Source: an uncultured Oligoflexales bacterium (GTDB lineage Bacteria > Bdellovibrionota_B > Oligoflexia > Oligoflexales > JAPPIL01). Taken from it: a DNA stretch of 64,000 nt. How positions within the stretch are numbered: the stretch's first letter is position 1; the number at the start of each line of letters is the position of its first letter. The DNA lies in assembly GCA_958296095.1 (NCBI GenBank), contig OY282434.1:558001-622000 (forward strand). Direction: 5' to 3'. Shown piece after piece: positions 29,698 to 39,582 of the stretch. The notes beneath the pieces were generated by a model. The model ran no database searches and was not told the DNA's origin. It worked only from the letters and a program-made list of their open reading frames with translations. The position numbers and the translations under genes were made by a program.

Positions 29698-29744
29698 TTT
29701 AGTACTCAGCCACCGATGTGTGTGGAGGAGGTAGGATTGACCTG

Positions 29745-30224
29745 ATGATTATGTTACCAGCCACTAGATTATTTTTTCTGCTGCTCGCTTGTGCGTCGCT
29801 TACTGTTACCTGCACGAGCGCAATCAACCTAGGAACAGGCCCCACACAGGCAAGAATTGTAGCTCTGGGTAAAACTGCTGACGAGGTCAGCGCTACTCCT
29901 GCCGCCGCGCCAGTCGTGCAAGTCTCACTGGTGGAACTTGATAAGCATAAGCAAGCTCCTCGCCAGGCTAACAAGTCGGTAGGCACATATGTGACTTTTT
30001 CCAGCAATAAGCGGGTGCAGCTGAGGAGCATACGCTACAGCGAAGATGAGAACAATCCTGCCGCGGCAAACAAAGATAGAGATGATAAAGATGAGTTCCC
30101 GATACAGTTCCGCGTGTCTATGAAGTTAACCTATGCGGGCGCGGATTATTGCTACACGGCAGTAGTGAAATGGCCCCAGATGCCGCAGGGAAGTCCCGTG
30201 CCGATGGTGAGAGGTTATTGTTGA
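29745..30224 (+). CDS. Exported protein A, copy 2
   Basis: Exact duplicate of the gene at 27288-27767, with the same upstream sequence and ribosome binding site, lying 2457 bp downstream. Both copies are intact and would give twice the dose of the product; no divergence has accumulated. Confidence 0.75.
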   Translation: MIMLPATRLFFLLLACASLTVTCTSAINLGTGPTQARIVALGKTADEVSATPAAAPVVQVSLVELDKHKQAPRQANKSVGTYVTFSSNKRVQLRSIRYSEDENNPAAANKDRDDKDEFPIQFRVSMKLTYAGADYCYTAVVKWPQMPQGSPVPMVRGYC

Positions 30225-30225
30225 T

Positions 30226-31233
30226 ATGAAAGCACTGCTACTACTATCACTGGTGCTGGGCTGCTTGCAGACCGGGCCAACCGCGCAGGAAAAGGGTCTT
30301 GGAGGAAAGAATGATGGGCTTCTTATTATCACTAAGCGTAGGGCAGCCTCGGTAGAAATAAAAGGCACTAGCGGTAGAGTGCCAGCAGAAATTACTTCGC
30401 TGGGGGGTAGGGGCAGGGAAAGTTGGCGAACTCCTAACCTAGAGGTCACGCCGTTGATGTCCTCCGAGGATCTGAAGCAGGTCGAGTTAGACGTGAACGA
30501 AACATTTCACCATGGCCAAGTTGGTTGGGAAGATATGAGTTTCGGTTTTGCTATCTCTAAATCTGGAGATGCAACCAAAATCTACGAGTGCAGACTAGGA
30601 AAAACTTCACTAAGGCAGGCAATTCCGTTTGATTTAAAAGACGATTGTCGAAGTTACCCCAATTTTCCATTAGGTGACCGCGGTCATTCAGTAGAAGAAT
30701 TCCGGCGTGGGTCTATTCATGCAGCTATGACTGTGGGGATTAATTGGGACGGTAATATACACAGGTACGTACACGTGGTTAGTAATTGCTATCTGGTATT
30801 CTATGTAGATGATGGCGCCAGCAAATATCTGCATAACCACAAAAACTTCCTCCAGAAGAGTGAAAGTGATAAGATGGTTATCGGCGGCGCAAAACACAAA
30901 ATCTATCCTAAATGTGTCGACAGCCCCTTTAGTTTAGGAAGTGGGAAGTTCACTAAGTTCTTCAGCGATGATAGCGGCAAGCCTCTATTTGAACCACAAT
31001 GGCAGAGCACTCCAGATGGATTTGACGACAGCCGGCTATACCTCTCGGGCCAGGGGGGTGAGCTGAGCATCGTTATGGCACTCGTTCACGCTGATGGTGA
31101 CGACAATGACTTCGACGATGACCATACCCGCCTAGGCGGAGAGGGCTGCCGACTCACTGCCGATGCAGGTGGAAATATTAAAGACCTTAAGTGTGAAAGA
31201 ATATCAGCGCCCCGCAAGTATTCGCATAATTGA
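30226..31233 (+). CDS. Exported lipoprotein B, copy 2
   Basis: Exact duplicate of the gene at 27769-28776 including the lipobox and the Asp-rich stretch. The sequence following its stop (aaacgtggtgcaagcctgaa) is the same as after copy 1 and leads into repeat block R copy 3. Confidence 0.78.
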   Translation: MKALLLLSLVLGCLQTGPTAQEKGLGGKNDGLLIITKRRAASVEIKGTSGRVPAEITSLGGRGRESWRTPNLEVTPLMSSEDLKQVELDVNETFHHGQVGWEDMSFGFAISKSGDATKIYECRLGKTSLRQAIPFDLKDDCRSYPNFPLGDRGHSVEEFRRGSIHAAMTVGINWDGNIHRYVHVVSNCYLVFYVDDGASKYLHNHKNFLQKSESDKMVIGGAKHKIYPKCVDSPFSLGSGKFTKFFSDDSGKPLFEPQWQSTPDGFDDSRLYLSGQGGELSIVMALVHADGDDNDFDDDHTRLGGEGCRLTADAGGNIKDLKCERISAPRKYSHN

Positions 31234-31246
31234 AAACGTGGTGCAA

Positions 31247-32069
31247 GCCTGAACGCAATAGCCGAGAGGTTTGGGGGCAGGCAGAGGGGCTTGATAACAA
31301 GCATGAACGCAATAACGAGTGGCCTGATGACAAGCCTGAATGCAATATAGGGAGATCAGAGTGCAAGCAGCGAGCTAGGAAGCGAGCGATACAGAAAGCC
31401 GCAGCGCAGCGTAGCTGGGCGAGGCGCAGCCCTACCGAGAAACTCTCCCTGAGCATGTATAGGCACATGCTTTATGCAAAAAAAATAATCTGAATGCAAT
31501 AGCAAGAGGTCTGAGTGCAAGGAGCGAGCTAGGAAGCGAGCGATACAGAAAGCCGCAGCGCAGCGAACGGTCTCGCCCTGCCGTTCATAAAGCCCTCGGT
31601 AGGCAAGAGGTGTGGGCAACCGCCGAGAGGTTTGGGGGCAAGCCTGAACGCAACAGCCGAGAGGCAAAGACCCTTCTTAGCCCGCACCTCCGTTGTCTTG
31701 GCACGGTGAGACCTGCCGAGAAACTTCTCCCCCGAATTAGGTATGAGAACATACTCTATCTTAACCCGGTAATCTGGTGGCAATATGACAATATTTACGG
31801 TCGAGTTTTCGCACGGTCTCACCGTGCCCTTCATAGGGCTCTCGGTTGGCAAGCTTGAACGCAATAACGAGAGGTCTGGGGGCAAGCGGGAGAGGGGCCT
31901 GAGGGCAAGCCTGAATGCAATCGCGAGAGGCCTGAGTGCAAGGAGCGAGCGGAGCTAGGAAGCGGCAAAGAGCCGCGTAGCCGAGCGATACAAAAAAGCA
32001 GCGTAGCGAGCGCAGCGAGCGTTACAAAAAGCCGCGCACGGTGCGCACGCCGCGCACGGCGCGCACGGC
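31247..32069. repeat. Repeat block R, copy 3 (contracted 3' end)
   Basis: Matches copies 1 and 2 from the gcctgaacgcaatagccgag start to about 32010, then lacks an internal ~80 bp of core repeats and ends in a variant gcgcacggtgcgcac microsatellite. The last ~48 bp are part of the opposite-strand yfhO-like reading frame. Confidence 0.9.
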
Positions 32070-34235
32070 AGGGACAAGCAAAACTAGCCAGGCGATGGCA
32101 CACACCAAGAACAGCGCGCGGGTCAGCAAATCATTTTGATAGTAGTAGGTAACTTCGTGTTGTCCCGCAGGCAATGGCACTGCCATTAAGTTGGGGGCGA
32201 TGGCATGCACTGCCGTCGGCTCGCCGTTGATCGTCGCCTGCCAGCCAGGATGATAGGAAGCCTTGAGGACCAAGTATGCAGGTGCGTCGAGCTCTACCTC
32301 AGCCTGATAGCTTTGATCGCCGACTTTTTCTTTGATCGTGGCCGTGTAGTGTAGCACCTTACCGAGCACCTTGGTGTTGAACTGCTCGGCATCGATAGCT
32401 TCCGCATCAGCCTGTAGGTAGTGCTGGGGTTGGCCATTTTCAAAGGCAATAAAAGGCATGTCGTCGGGCGCTGTGTGCGTCAGACGTGGCAAGGTTCTGT
32501 GATGGTAAAAACGCGCTGTGTGCTGGCGTAAATATTCCACCGCCGCGCGACTGGTGAAGGCAGTCACGGCAAAATTGCTCCGCACCACGTCAAAGTAACC
32601 GTAAGCACGCGTTACCCCGTAAACATGAATAGCGCCGAAACTTTGCCACAAACTAAAACCCTCGCGCAGGTGCGGTGGTATTTTTCTGTCATAGCTGACC
32701 AGATAGCGGATATTGAACAGTTCGTATGACAAGGGGGAAAAATCAAACACCGTCGTATAGTAAGAGGACAGCGAATCACGAATACCGCGTGCGTAAGTAG
32801 TTAGCTGGGAGCGATCGGCTAACAGCGGTAAAAAATTTCTAAAAAAATGGCTGTTCGTGCCGAAGCGCGTATGCGCAAGAAATCTGGCGTGCGGTTTATT
32901 TTGCAAAAACTCTGCCGTCGCGGCGAAATCAGCACTGATGTCATTGGTGCGAAAAGTTTTGCGCGTCAGAACAAGATGCTGCAAGGACAGCAGGAAGACA
33001 AGGAAAGAAACGATAATGACCAAGTCGACCCCAATCCCCTTTATATTGAGCAGTAGAGCCAGCAAACGTGCCGTCTTCCGCAACAGATAGCTCGCCCCCC
33101 AGGCAATGATCAATGCACCTCCTAGCTGCATGATGACCGTATAGCGGCGGAAGGGGATTTCTTGAAAAAATGGGATCGCCCGACCTAGCAAGCTGTCGCC
33201 CGGTGCATACAATAGCATGATGAGACCGAACAGAAAAAAACACAACGCCCACAACCGCAAGCGCGTCTGTGTGCGCAGAATTACCAACACACCGATACCG
33301 AACAACAGCGTCAGGAAGGGGAAGGAACGTCTGTAGTCAAAAAAATTACCTTCGACAAGATACTTGATAGTTTGCGAAAAGCCATCGCCATAGATAGGAT
33401 GATCGATGAGCGCAATTTTTGCTAGATAGGCATTGTTGTCAAACCAGCCCACAATCCAGTAGGAAAATAGCAGGATGATGACGGCCTGACTGACGAGATA
33501 TTGAGGCCAACATGTGCGGCGCAGCACCAAAAACCACAAGCCACCAAGACCCGCAAAAAAACCGAGCAGGTTGTGAATTGAACACAACAAGCTGTGGGCG
33601 AGGATGGTAATCAACATGCTGCCGGGTGTCGATAAAATTAAGAAGCGATAATAGCAGGCAATGACGAACGGAAACAGCGGCAGTGCCCACAGCTGGGTGT
33701 AAAGACCCATGCCCATGGTCGTGCCCGCATGCAAACCGAACATCGTGTAATCAGCCATGAACACAGGCATCAAAGCAAAACATAACGAGGTCAAGCGCGG
33801 TAAACGCAACCATCGGGCACTGACATACCAACACAACGGCACGCTAGCATGCAGTAGTATTATGGAGGCGTTGTAAACGTGCAGCGGTTGCCAGAAGGCC
33901 TGCGTCAAGGCCACCAAGGCCCCCATAAAGAGATAGGGCAAGGCGTTGTAACCTGTGAAGAGGGGATAACCGAGATTTGATTGCGGAAACCAAAAGGCAT
34001 CGAAACGCCCCTCACGCATCATCGCTGCAACTTTAGTAATCTCGGCAAGATGTGAAGAGTTGTCAGCCCCGTAGGCCGCGCCAGCAAAAATAAACTGCCG
34101 CAGTCCGACATACCAGTAGATGAAAAAAATTACCGCCAACGCGGTAAAAACCAGCCAGGGCGGGATGTCGCTATCTTCTTCGGCAGTGACAAGTTTTAGT
34201 TTTTCCCAGAGGTTGCCAACGGTCATGTCAAGCAT
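32022..34235 (-). CDS. YfhO-like polytopic membrane protein
   Basis: A 737-residue protein with about 12 hydrophobic segments and a C-terminal extracytoplasmic domain. That domain has the YfhO signature: YLVLKASYHPGWQATINGE, then AIAPNLMAVPLPAGQHEVTY and a final membrane helix. YfhO proteins are GT-C-like enzymes linked to glycosylation of lipoteichoic acid or other envelope glycans; here a lipid-product partner is plausible. The ATG at 34235 overlaps the stop of the PfaC-like gene (ATGCTTGA), so it is the last gene of that operon. Its last ~15 residues (AVRAVRGVRTVRGFL) and stop codon are encoded by repeat block R copy 3, which evidently replaced the native end. Confidence 0.8.
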   Translation of the reverse strand: MLDMTVGNLWEKLKLVTAEEDSDIPPWLVFTALAVIFFIYWYVGLRQFIFAGAAYGADNSSHLAEITKVAAMMREGRFDAFWFPQSNLGYPLFTGYNALPYLFMGALVALTQAFWQPLHVYNASIILLHASVPLCWYVSARWLRLPRLTSLCFALMPVFMADYTMFGLHAGTTMGMGLYTQLWALPLFPFVIACYYRFLILSTPGSMLITILAHSLLCSIHNLLGFFAGLGGLWFLVLRRTCWPQYLVSQAVIILLFSYWIVGWFDNNAYLAKIALIDHPIYGDGFSQTIKYLVEGNFFDYRRSFPFLTLLFGIGVLVILRTQTRLRLWALCFFLFGLIMLLYAPGDSLLGRAIPFFQEIPFRRYTVIMQLGGALIIAWGASYLLRKTARLLALLLNIKGIGVDLVIIVSFLVFLLSLQHLVLTRKTFRTNDISADFAATAEFLQNKPHARFLAHTRFGTNSHFFRNFLPLLADRSQLTTYARGIRDSLSSYYTTVFDFSPLSYELFNIRYLVSYDRKIPPHLREGFSLWQSFGAIHVYGVTRAYGYFDVVRSNFAVTAFTSRAAVEYLRQHTARFYHHRTLPRLTHTAPDDMPFIAFENGQPQHYLQADAEAIDAEQFNTKVLGKVLHYTATIKEKVGDQSYQAEVELDAPAYLVLKASYHPGWQATINGEPTAVHAIAPNLMAVPLPAGQHEVTYYYQNDLLTRALFLVCAIAWLVLLVPAVRAVRGVRTVRGFL

Positions 34236-37200
34236 CGTGTGCCCTGACAGCAAAATCAGTCATGCGGTAGATAACTAGACCGTCAACCGCCAACAAACCA
34301 TCGCCATACAAGATGCGGCGTTGGGCATCTATCTTGGTAATTTCAAGTTGGGTGGTCATTTGTTTCTGGTGCGGCACTACTTGGCCGCGATAACTCCACA
34401 CATGTTGTTGCTGCAATGCCATAATGCTACTAGTGCCCCAGTGTTCTCGTGCCAGCAGCGCGAACAGTTGCAACAACGACTCCAGACCGAGTGAACCAGG
34501 CACGACAGGGTCTTGGTAAAAATGCGCGTGGAAAAACCAGGCCTTGGCATCAACACGCTTGCTCCCCCGCACACAACCTAGCTGGTGCTGGCCACCGTGC
34601 AGGTCAAAGCAATCAATTGTATCGATCATCCTCAGGTCATTATCCACCAAATCATGTGGATAGGGAAAGCTTTTTTGTTGCGGCAAGTCTGCTAATTGTG
34701 CGCCCCGAATACCTGTCTGTGCCGCCAATGCTGCTTTAGTGAAAAATCCAAAGCCTGTCGTTGCCGTGTAGATTTTTGGGGCGGCGGCAGTGCTGATGTC
34801 GAGGTCGAAGTTACAGAGAATCATGCCCATCGAACGGTGGAGGCGAGTCAGACGCACCTGTGTGCGCAGTGTGCCTGCGCGGCGGGGGACCGGGTGATGT
34901 TGGCGAGCACAGCCGTCGAGGTTGCGGAAGGCCAGGTCCTGCTCGGATTGCAGCGCACAACCGATGTAGGCTGCCAGCCAGCCGCAGGGTTGCAAGCCTA
35001 TTTCAAGCAAAATGCAAAACGGCAGGTGACCGTCTTTGCTGAAGTAGTTGAGGTCGGGAGGCAGGTCATATTCAGCTGTGCAGCTGGCGGGCGCGGTAAA
35101 GCTGGCTGGCTGTGGTGTGGCGGCGGTGATGCGGTCGAGAAACTTGTAGGGTGGGCGGGGCAGGCGGGCTACTTTGCGTTTAGTGCTGAACGCGGCGTAA
35201 CGTGCACCGAAACAGCGGGCGGGATCGCCGCTAGCAAACTCTAGGATCTGGGCGTTGCTGCAAATGATTTTTTGCTTTGCCAATGGTGTGGTCTTTTTCT
35301 CCCCAGTCGGCAGTGCTACGGCCTGCATGCCTGTATGCTGCAACGACATGTCGGTAAAGGCGACGGCGCACTTGCCATCGACGAAGAGGTAGGCATCGGC
35401 AATACAGAATGGTGAAGGGCTGTCACCGCTGGCCTTGAGGTGAATTGCGCAGCGCAGGGTTTTGTTTTTATCGGTAACTTGGCCGCGACATCTTAACGTG
35501 GTCTTGAGACCGGCCACGGCATCACAGCGATAGTCGCGCGCCGCCGCCACCCAGCCACGCCGCAGGGTGTAAACGCGCAGGGTTTGCAGGGCGCATTCAT
35601 ACATCAGAGTGCCCGGCATAACGCGATCATCGACGAAGTGGCAGACAAGAAACCAGGCATCGGGCACGATGTCGAGTTCGCTGATGACAAGACCCTGGCC
35701 ATAGTCACCGCCTGCCGCTTGCAGCGTGATGATACGGTCGATAAGTTGCATCTGGGGCAGATGACAGGGGTCTGTAAGTTGCAGCTGAGTAAAGGGTGCA
35801 CCAAAGCATGTCGCCAATCGTCCCTCTCGCAAGCAGGCAAGCTGCTGCGCGGTGTAGGTTTCATTGCCCTGCCAGCTCAGCGGCCAGTTCGCGCTATGTT
35901 TGCTCAGGTCGGTAGTGCGAGGTCGCCGCGCAGGGATGCCACGACCTGCGGCGAGTTGGGCGGCGGTGAAAAAGCCCGCGCAACCGTTTTCCATACGCAG
36001 CAGCAGTTTGCCATTGATGGTGGCGGTGAAGCGAAAATTAAAAAACCAGCTGTTGCCGTGTTGGAAGAAGCGGTCGATGTCGATGTCGTAGATGATAGTT
36101 GCTGGTGGACTTGGCAGTGGCTGGGCACAGGTTATCTGGGCATCGAGCAGACGGTAAACAGCCTGCCCCTGATTGATAAAGTCGATGCCGAGTTGTGAGC
36201 AGAGCAGTAAATCCGCTTGGCCTGCTTCAACCGCGATACTCAAGGGCATAACGTTGTGGTCAAGATACCAGGCCCCGGCCCGGACATCGTGGGCCGTTTG
36301 AATTTTGCCGTGCGCATTAGCGATGCTGGATGTGTGCTCTTGTCCTTCGCAGTGGAGGACGCGGTGGCAGAGTAGAAGAGGTTCGTCGGGCAAACGCACA
36401 CGGACTGGGTAGCTGTCGTAAGCGGCAAACTCTTTGCCCAGCACGGTAGAGGCTTGACCGCGGGCAAAGGCAAGACACTGTTGGTAACTGTAGCTTTTGC
36501 GCCCTCGAACAGTGAGGGGGGTAATTTTCATCGCCAGCTGGGGGGTGTTTTTTTCTGGCGTGCGGGTGGCTAGCAATTGTGCTGTAGGTGGAGAGTCCGC
36601 GTGGCGAGCGGCACGAGGGCGAGGTTGCACGCTGAGGGTGCGGGTGTAGCCATCGCGGTCTCGCAGGTTGACTTGCACGGCTTTGCCTTGCATCGCCAGC
36701 ATGATGCCGTAGAGCAGTTCAAGCAGTCCGTGGGCGTAGCCGCAGTGTCCGATGTGGCGGGTGATAATGTCGGTTGAGGTGCTGGCCGCGGCACGGCTGT
36801 CGTCTAGCACTGCCAGTATGGTGTTGCCGTCGCGTTGGGCGCAGCTTAGGGGTTTTAGGACGAGGGCGCTCGCGGCATCGCCATAGCCTTGTCGGTGGGG
36901 GCCGCGGGCGTAGACGTTGACGGGATGGCTGGCGAAGTCAACTGCACCGACGATGGCAGTAGGGATGTCCTTGGCGTGCAGCGCGGTGTGGGCGAGTTCG
37001 AGGGCTTTGATGCCGCTGCTGGCATCGCTTGATAGGGTGAAAGCGGGGCCGTGGCAGGCGAAGGTGCGGGCGATACGACTGGCGACGATGCTACCGAGGG
37101 CACCGAGTGTGCGTCCATAAGTCAGGGCAGGCCATTGCACGCGCTGCTGTGGCTGTTGCCAGCGCACGTAAAAGTGCCCGGTGTTGCAGTCGAGTCCGAG

Positions 37201-38832
37201 ACCGATAAACACTCCGGTCGCGGCAGGCACTGCACCTGCCATGTCTGCTGCCGCGGTGGCGGTGTTGAGCATTAGCAACTGCTGCGGCAGCATTTCCAGC
37301 ATCTGTGTAGGTGGCAAACGGTAGCGGGTGATGGGGGCATAGATGGTGTCGATAAATTTTTGGTGGTGGGTGAATTTTTTGGCGGTGAAGATTTTATCAT
37401 ACAGTTGTTGCACGTCAGTCAGTGTGCCACAGTGTGCCGCGATGCCGATGACCGCGAGCGGCTCGCGCTGCTTAGCTCGCCGTGAAGAGGTCGAAGCCTC
37501 GTGCCGCGGGGCGCTTAGTCGTGCTGGGGCGAGTTCTTTGCCATACTCCTCAACGATGAGGTGGGCGTTGATGCCGCCGAAACCGAAGCCACTCAACGCC
37601 GCGCACCGAGGTGTGGCTTTTTCCCACCGCGTCGGGGTGTCGCTGAAGGTGAAGGGTGTGTCGCTGAGTTGAGGCACAGGGTTGTGTGCACCGATGTTGG
37701 GAGGGATGCAGTTGTGGCGTAAGGCGAGCAGGATTTTTGCCAGACCTGCTGCACCTGCTGCGGTTAGCAGGTGACCGATGTTGCCTTTGACTGTGCCGAG
37801 CACGCAGAGCTTGTCGGCGCGCGTGGTGGAGAAAAGTTTTTGCAGGCTGCTGATTTCAACCGCATCGCCGCGGGGCGCACCTGTGGCATGGCATTCAATA
37901 TAATCTACGTCGCTAGGCGCTAAGCCACTGCTGCGATAGGCGGCGTGCATAGCTTGCAGTTGTCCGTCGCGGCTGGGGGCGAGAATATTGCCGCAGGTGT
38001 CGTTGCTAAGTCCTACGGCGCGCAGCAGGGCATGAATGCGATCACCATCCGTGAGTGCGGTGTTGAGACGTTTGAGCACGAAAATACCTGCACCTTCACC
38101 GACGACCAAACCGTCAGCGTTACGGGTGAATGGCAGGCAACGGCCGCTGGGCGACAGGGCTTGCAGTTGAGAGAAACCCATTTGCGGATAGAGACCATCG
38201 GCTCGCAGCACACCGCCACAGATGACGGCAGAGGCACGGTGGGCACACAGATCGTCCGCGGCTAGTTTCAGGGCATAAAGGGTTGAGGCACAGGCGGCAT
38301 CGAGACAGAAGCGGTCACCGTGGAGATCGAAATGCTGGCGAATGGCATGTGCGGGTAAGTCAGCGCTGAAGCGGTTGCCTGGGTCGATGGGGTTGTTTGA
38401 GTGCTTGTCGGGAAAATAGCACTGCTCGGTAAGTTTTGAGCTGTGTTCGGTGGGGAGTAGGACATGTCCGATGATAACGTTAGTGGTGTGGCGATCGATG
38501 TTGCCTGGCCACGAGTGGGTATCGTCGAGTGCTTGCTGGGTGGCAGCAAGTGTCAGGGTGATGACAGGGTCACCGCCGAATTTATCGGCAGCACTGGCAT
38601 TGGTGAGCAAGGTGTCGTCGAGCAGGCAGGCGTGGGGCGAGATAATTTTATCGAGCTCGATATGGTCAGGGTGGTGAAAATGTGACCGCGGGCGACCACT
38701 ACGGTCAGGGGGAATGGGGCGCGCGGTGGTGCGCTGGTCCTGCAGCAGTTGCCAGAAGGCCTCGAGGTCAGGACAGGCGGGGAAGATACCACCCATGCCG
38801 ACGATGGCAATTTCTGTGCTGTTGTCGTGCAT
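34228..38832 (-). CDS. PfaC-like polyketide/PUFA synthase: KS-CLF-DH domains
   Basis: A 1534-residue multidomain protein. Residues ~5-430 are a ketosynthase with an intact Cys-His-His triad: Cys181 (LDAACAS), His315 (ECHATGA) and His354 (KGNIGH). Residues ~455-760 are a second, shortened KS with Ala603 where the Cys should be (SSDASSG), a chain-length factor. The rest holds FabA-type hotdog dehydratase units: LDHNVMPLSIAVEAGQ; CHFVDDRVMPGTLMYECALQ; HAHFYQDPVVPGSLGLESLL. The segment LLEIGLQPCGWLAAYIGCAL is characteristic of PfaC of the polyunsaturated fatty acid synthases. The ATG at 38832 follows the dehydratase stop by 4 bases. It probably extends and dehydrates acyl chains on the ACP encoded upstream. 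Confidence 0.88.
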   Translation of the reverse strand: MHDNSTEIAIVGMGGIFPACPDLEAFWQLLQDQRTTARPIPPDRSGRPRSHFHHPDHIELDKIISPHACLLDDTLLTNASAADKFGGDPVITLTLAATQQALDDTHSWPGNIDRHTTNVIIGHVLLPTEHSSKLTEQCYFPDKHSNNPIDPGNRFSADLPAHAIRQHFDLHGDRFCLDAACASTLYALKLAADDLCAHRASAVICGGVLRADGLYPQMGFSQLQALSPSGRCLPFTRNADGLVVGEGAGIFVLKRLNTALTDGDRIHALLRAVGLSNDTCGNILAPSRDGQLQAMHAAYRSSGLAPSDVDYIECHATGAPRGDAVEISSLQKLFSTTRADKLCVLGTVKGNIGHLLTAAGAAGLAKILLALRHNCIPPNIGAHNPVPQLSDTPFTFSDTPTRWEKATPRCAALSGFGFGGINAHLIVEEYGKELAPARLSAPRHEASTSSRRAKQREPLAVIGIAAHCGTLTDVQQLYDKIFTAKKFTHHQKFIDTIYAPITRYRLPPTQMLEMLPQQLLMLNTATAAADMAGAVPAATGVFIGLGLDCNTGHFYVRWQQPQQRVQWPALTYGRTLGALGSIVASRIARTFACHGPAFTLSSDASSGIKALELAHTALHAKDIPTAIVGAVDFASHPVNVYARGPHRQGYGDAASALVLKPLSCAQRDGNTILAVLDDSRAAASTSTDIITRHIGHCGYAHGLLELLYGIMLAMQGKAVQVNLRDRDGYTRTLSVQPRPRAARHADSPPTAQLLATRTPEKNTPQLAMKITPLTVRGRKSYSYQQCLAFARGQASTVLGKEFAAYDSYPVRVRLPDEPLLLCHRVLHCEGQEHTSSIANAHGKIQTAHDVRAGAWYLDHNVMPLSIAVEAGQADLLLCSQLGIDFINQGQAVYRLLDAQITCAQPLPSPPATIIYDIDIDRFFQHGNSWFFNFRFTATINGKLLLRMENGCAGFFTAAQLAAGRGIPARRPRTTDLSKHSANWPLSWQGNETYTAQQLACLREGRLATCFGAPFTQLQLTDPCHLPQMQLIDRIITLQAAGGDYGQGLVISELDIVPDAWFLVCHFVDDRVMPGTLMYECALQTLRVYTLRRGWVAAARDYRCDAVAGLKTTLRCRGQVTDKNKTLRCAIHLKASGDSPSPFCIADAYLFVDGKCAVAFTDMSLQHTGMQAVALPTGEKKTTPLAKQKIICSNAQILEFASGDPARCFGARYAAFSTKRKVARLPRPPYKFLDRITAATPQPASFTAPASCTAEYDLPPDLNYFSKDGHLPFCILLEIGLQPCGWLAAYIGCALQSEQDLAFRNLDGCARQHHPVPRRAGTLRTQVRLTRLHRSMGMILCNFDLDISTAAAPKIYTATTGFGFFTKAALAAQTGIRGAQLADLPQQKSFPYPHDLVDNDLRMIDTIDCFDLHGGQHQLGCVRGSKRVDAKAWFFHAHFYQDPVVPGSLGLESLLQLFALLAREHWGTSSIMALQQQHVWSYRGQVVPHQKQMTTQLEITKIDAQRRILYGDGLLAVDGLVIYRMTDFAVRAHDA

Positions 38833-38836
38833 ACCT

Positions 38837-39571
38837 TTAGTTGGCACGGGTGCGTTTTTCCTGGGTGACAATCATCTCGATGGCATCGAGACGGGCGAGC
38901 AGTTGTGTGTTGTCGGTAAGCTCAGCCTCGAGCAACACATGGGCGTTACGGCGGGCGATCATGCGCACGCTAACTAGGCCTTGTGATGGCAGCGTCGTGC
39001 TGAAGAGGCGATAGCCACCGATGGCTGCGGGCAAGCTGAACAGCTTGAAGCGCCGCTGAATGTGAACGATGGCCAGCTGCAGGGCAGCTTCGAGCAGGGC
39101 GATTTCATTATCGAGGTTAGGGGAGACAGCGAAGGCGGCACTGCTACTCTGCTGGTGTGGCGCAGAAATTTTGGTCAGCAGCTGCAAACGTTGACCGTGA
39201 AATAAAATTTTAGCGTAAGTGTCGGCGATGTCGCTCAGGTCGGGGCGTACTGGCACGCGTGTGCTCGGTGTGGGCGGTGCAGCATCGTGCATGGCTAGAG
39301 CTTGGTAGCAGACGCGGTCACCCTTATGCAAACTGACGCGGCATGCATCTTGGGTGTGTTGTGCGTGTTGGCTAAGCTGCACGCTGTCGGCTGGCGAAAA
39401 GCTAACGCCGTGCAGCACTTGAAAGGCGGTCAAGTGCCGCTGCGGGCGGGCGGTGGTGTGTTCAGCCAAGTTGCGCAGCTGTGTCAGGGCGAGGGCCGCG
39501 GGCACGACGACGCGGTTGTGCAGCAGGTGGTCGTGCAGCAGAGGGAAGGTGGAGATGTTGAGGTCGAGCAC
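38837..39571 (-). CDS. Stand-alone polyketide-type dehydratase
   Basis: The 244 residues form a double-hotdog PKS dehydratase. The N-terminal His motif is LLHDHLLHNRVVVPAALALT, matching the usual H-x(8)-P pattern, and the second part has YAKILFHGQRLQLLTKI, the family's YxxLFHGxxFQ. In PfaA-type synthases this domain is fused to the ketosynthase protein, while here it is a separate gene. It starts with GTG 9 bases after the KS-ACP stop, inside the same operon. The second catalytic Asp (usually D-x-x-x-Q) may be DNEIALLEAALQLA. Confidence 0.78.
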   Translation of the reverse strand: MLDLNISTFPLLHDHLLHNRVVVPAALALTQLRNLAEHTTARPQRHLTAFQVLHGVSFSPADSVQLSQHAQHTQDACRVSLHKGDRVCYQALAMHDAAPPTPSTRVPVRPDLSDIADTYAKILFHGQRLQLLTKISAPHQQSSSAAFAVSPNLDNEIALLEAALQLAIVHIQRRFKLFSLPAAIGGYRLFSTTLPSQGLVSVRMIARRNAHVLLEAELTDNTQLLARLDAIEMIVTQEKRTRAN

Positions 39572-39582
39572 TGTTGCGGGTG

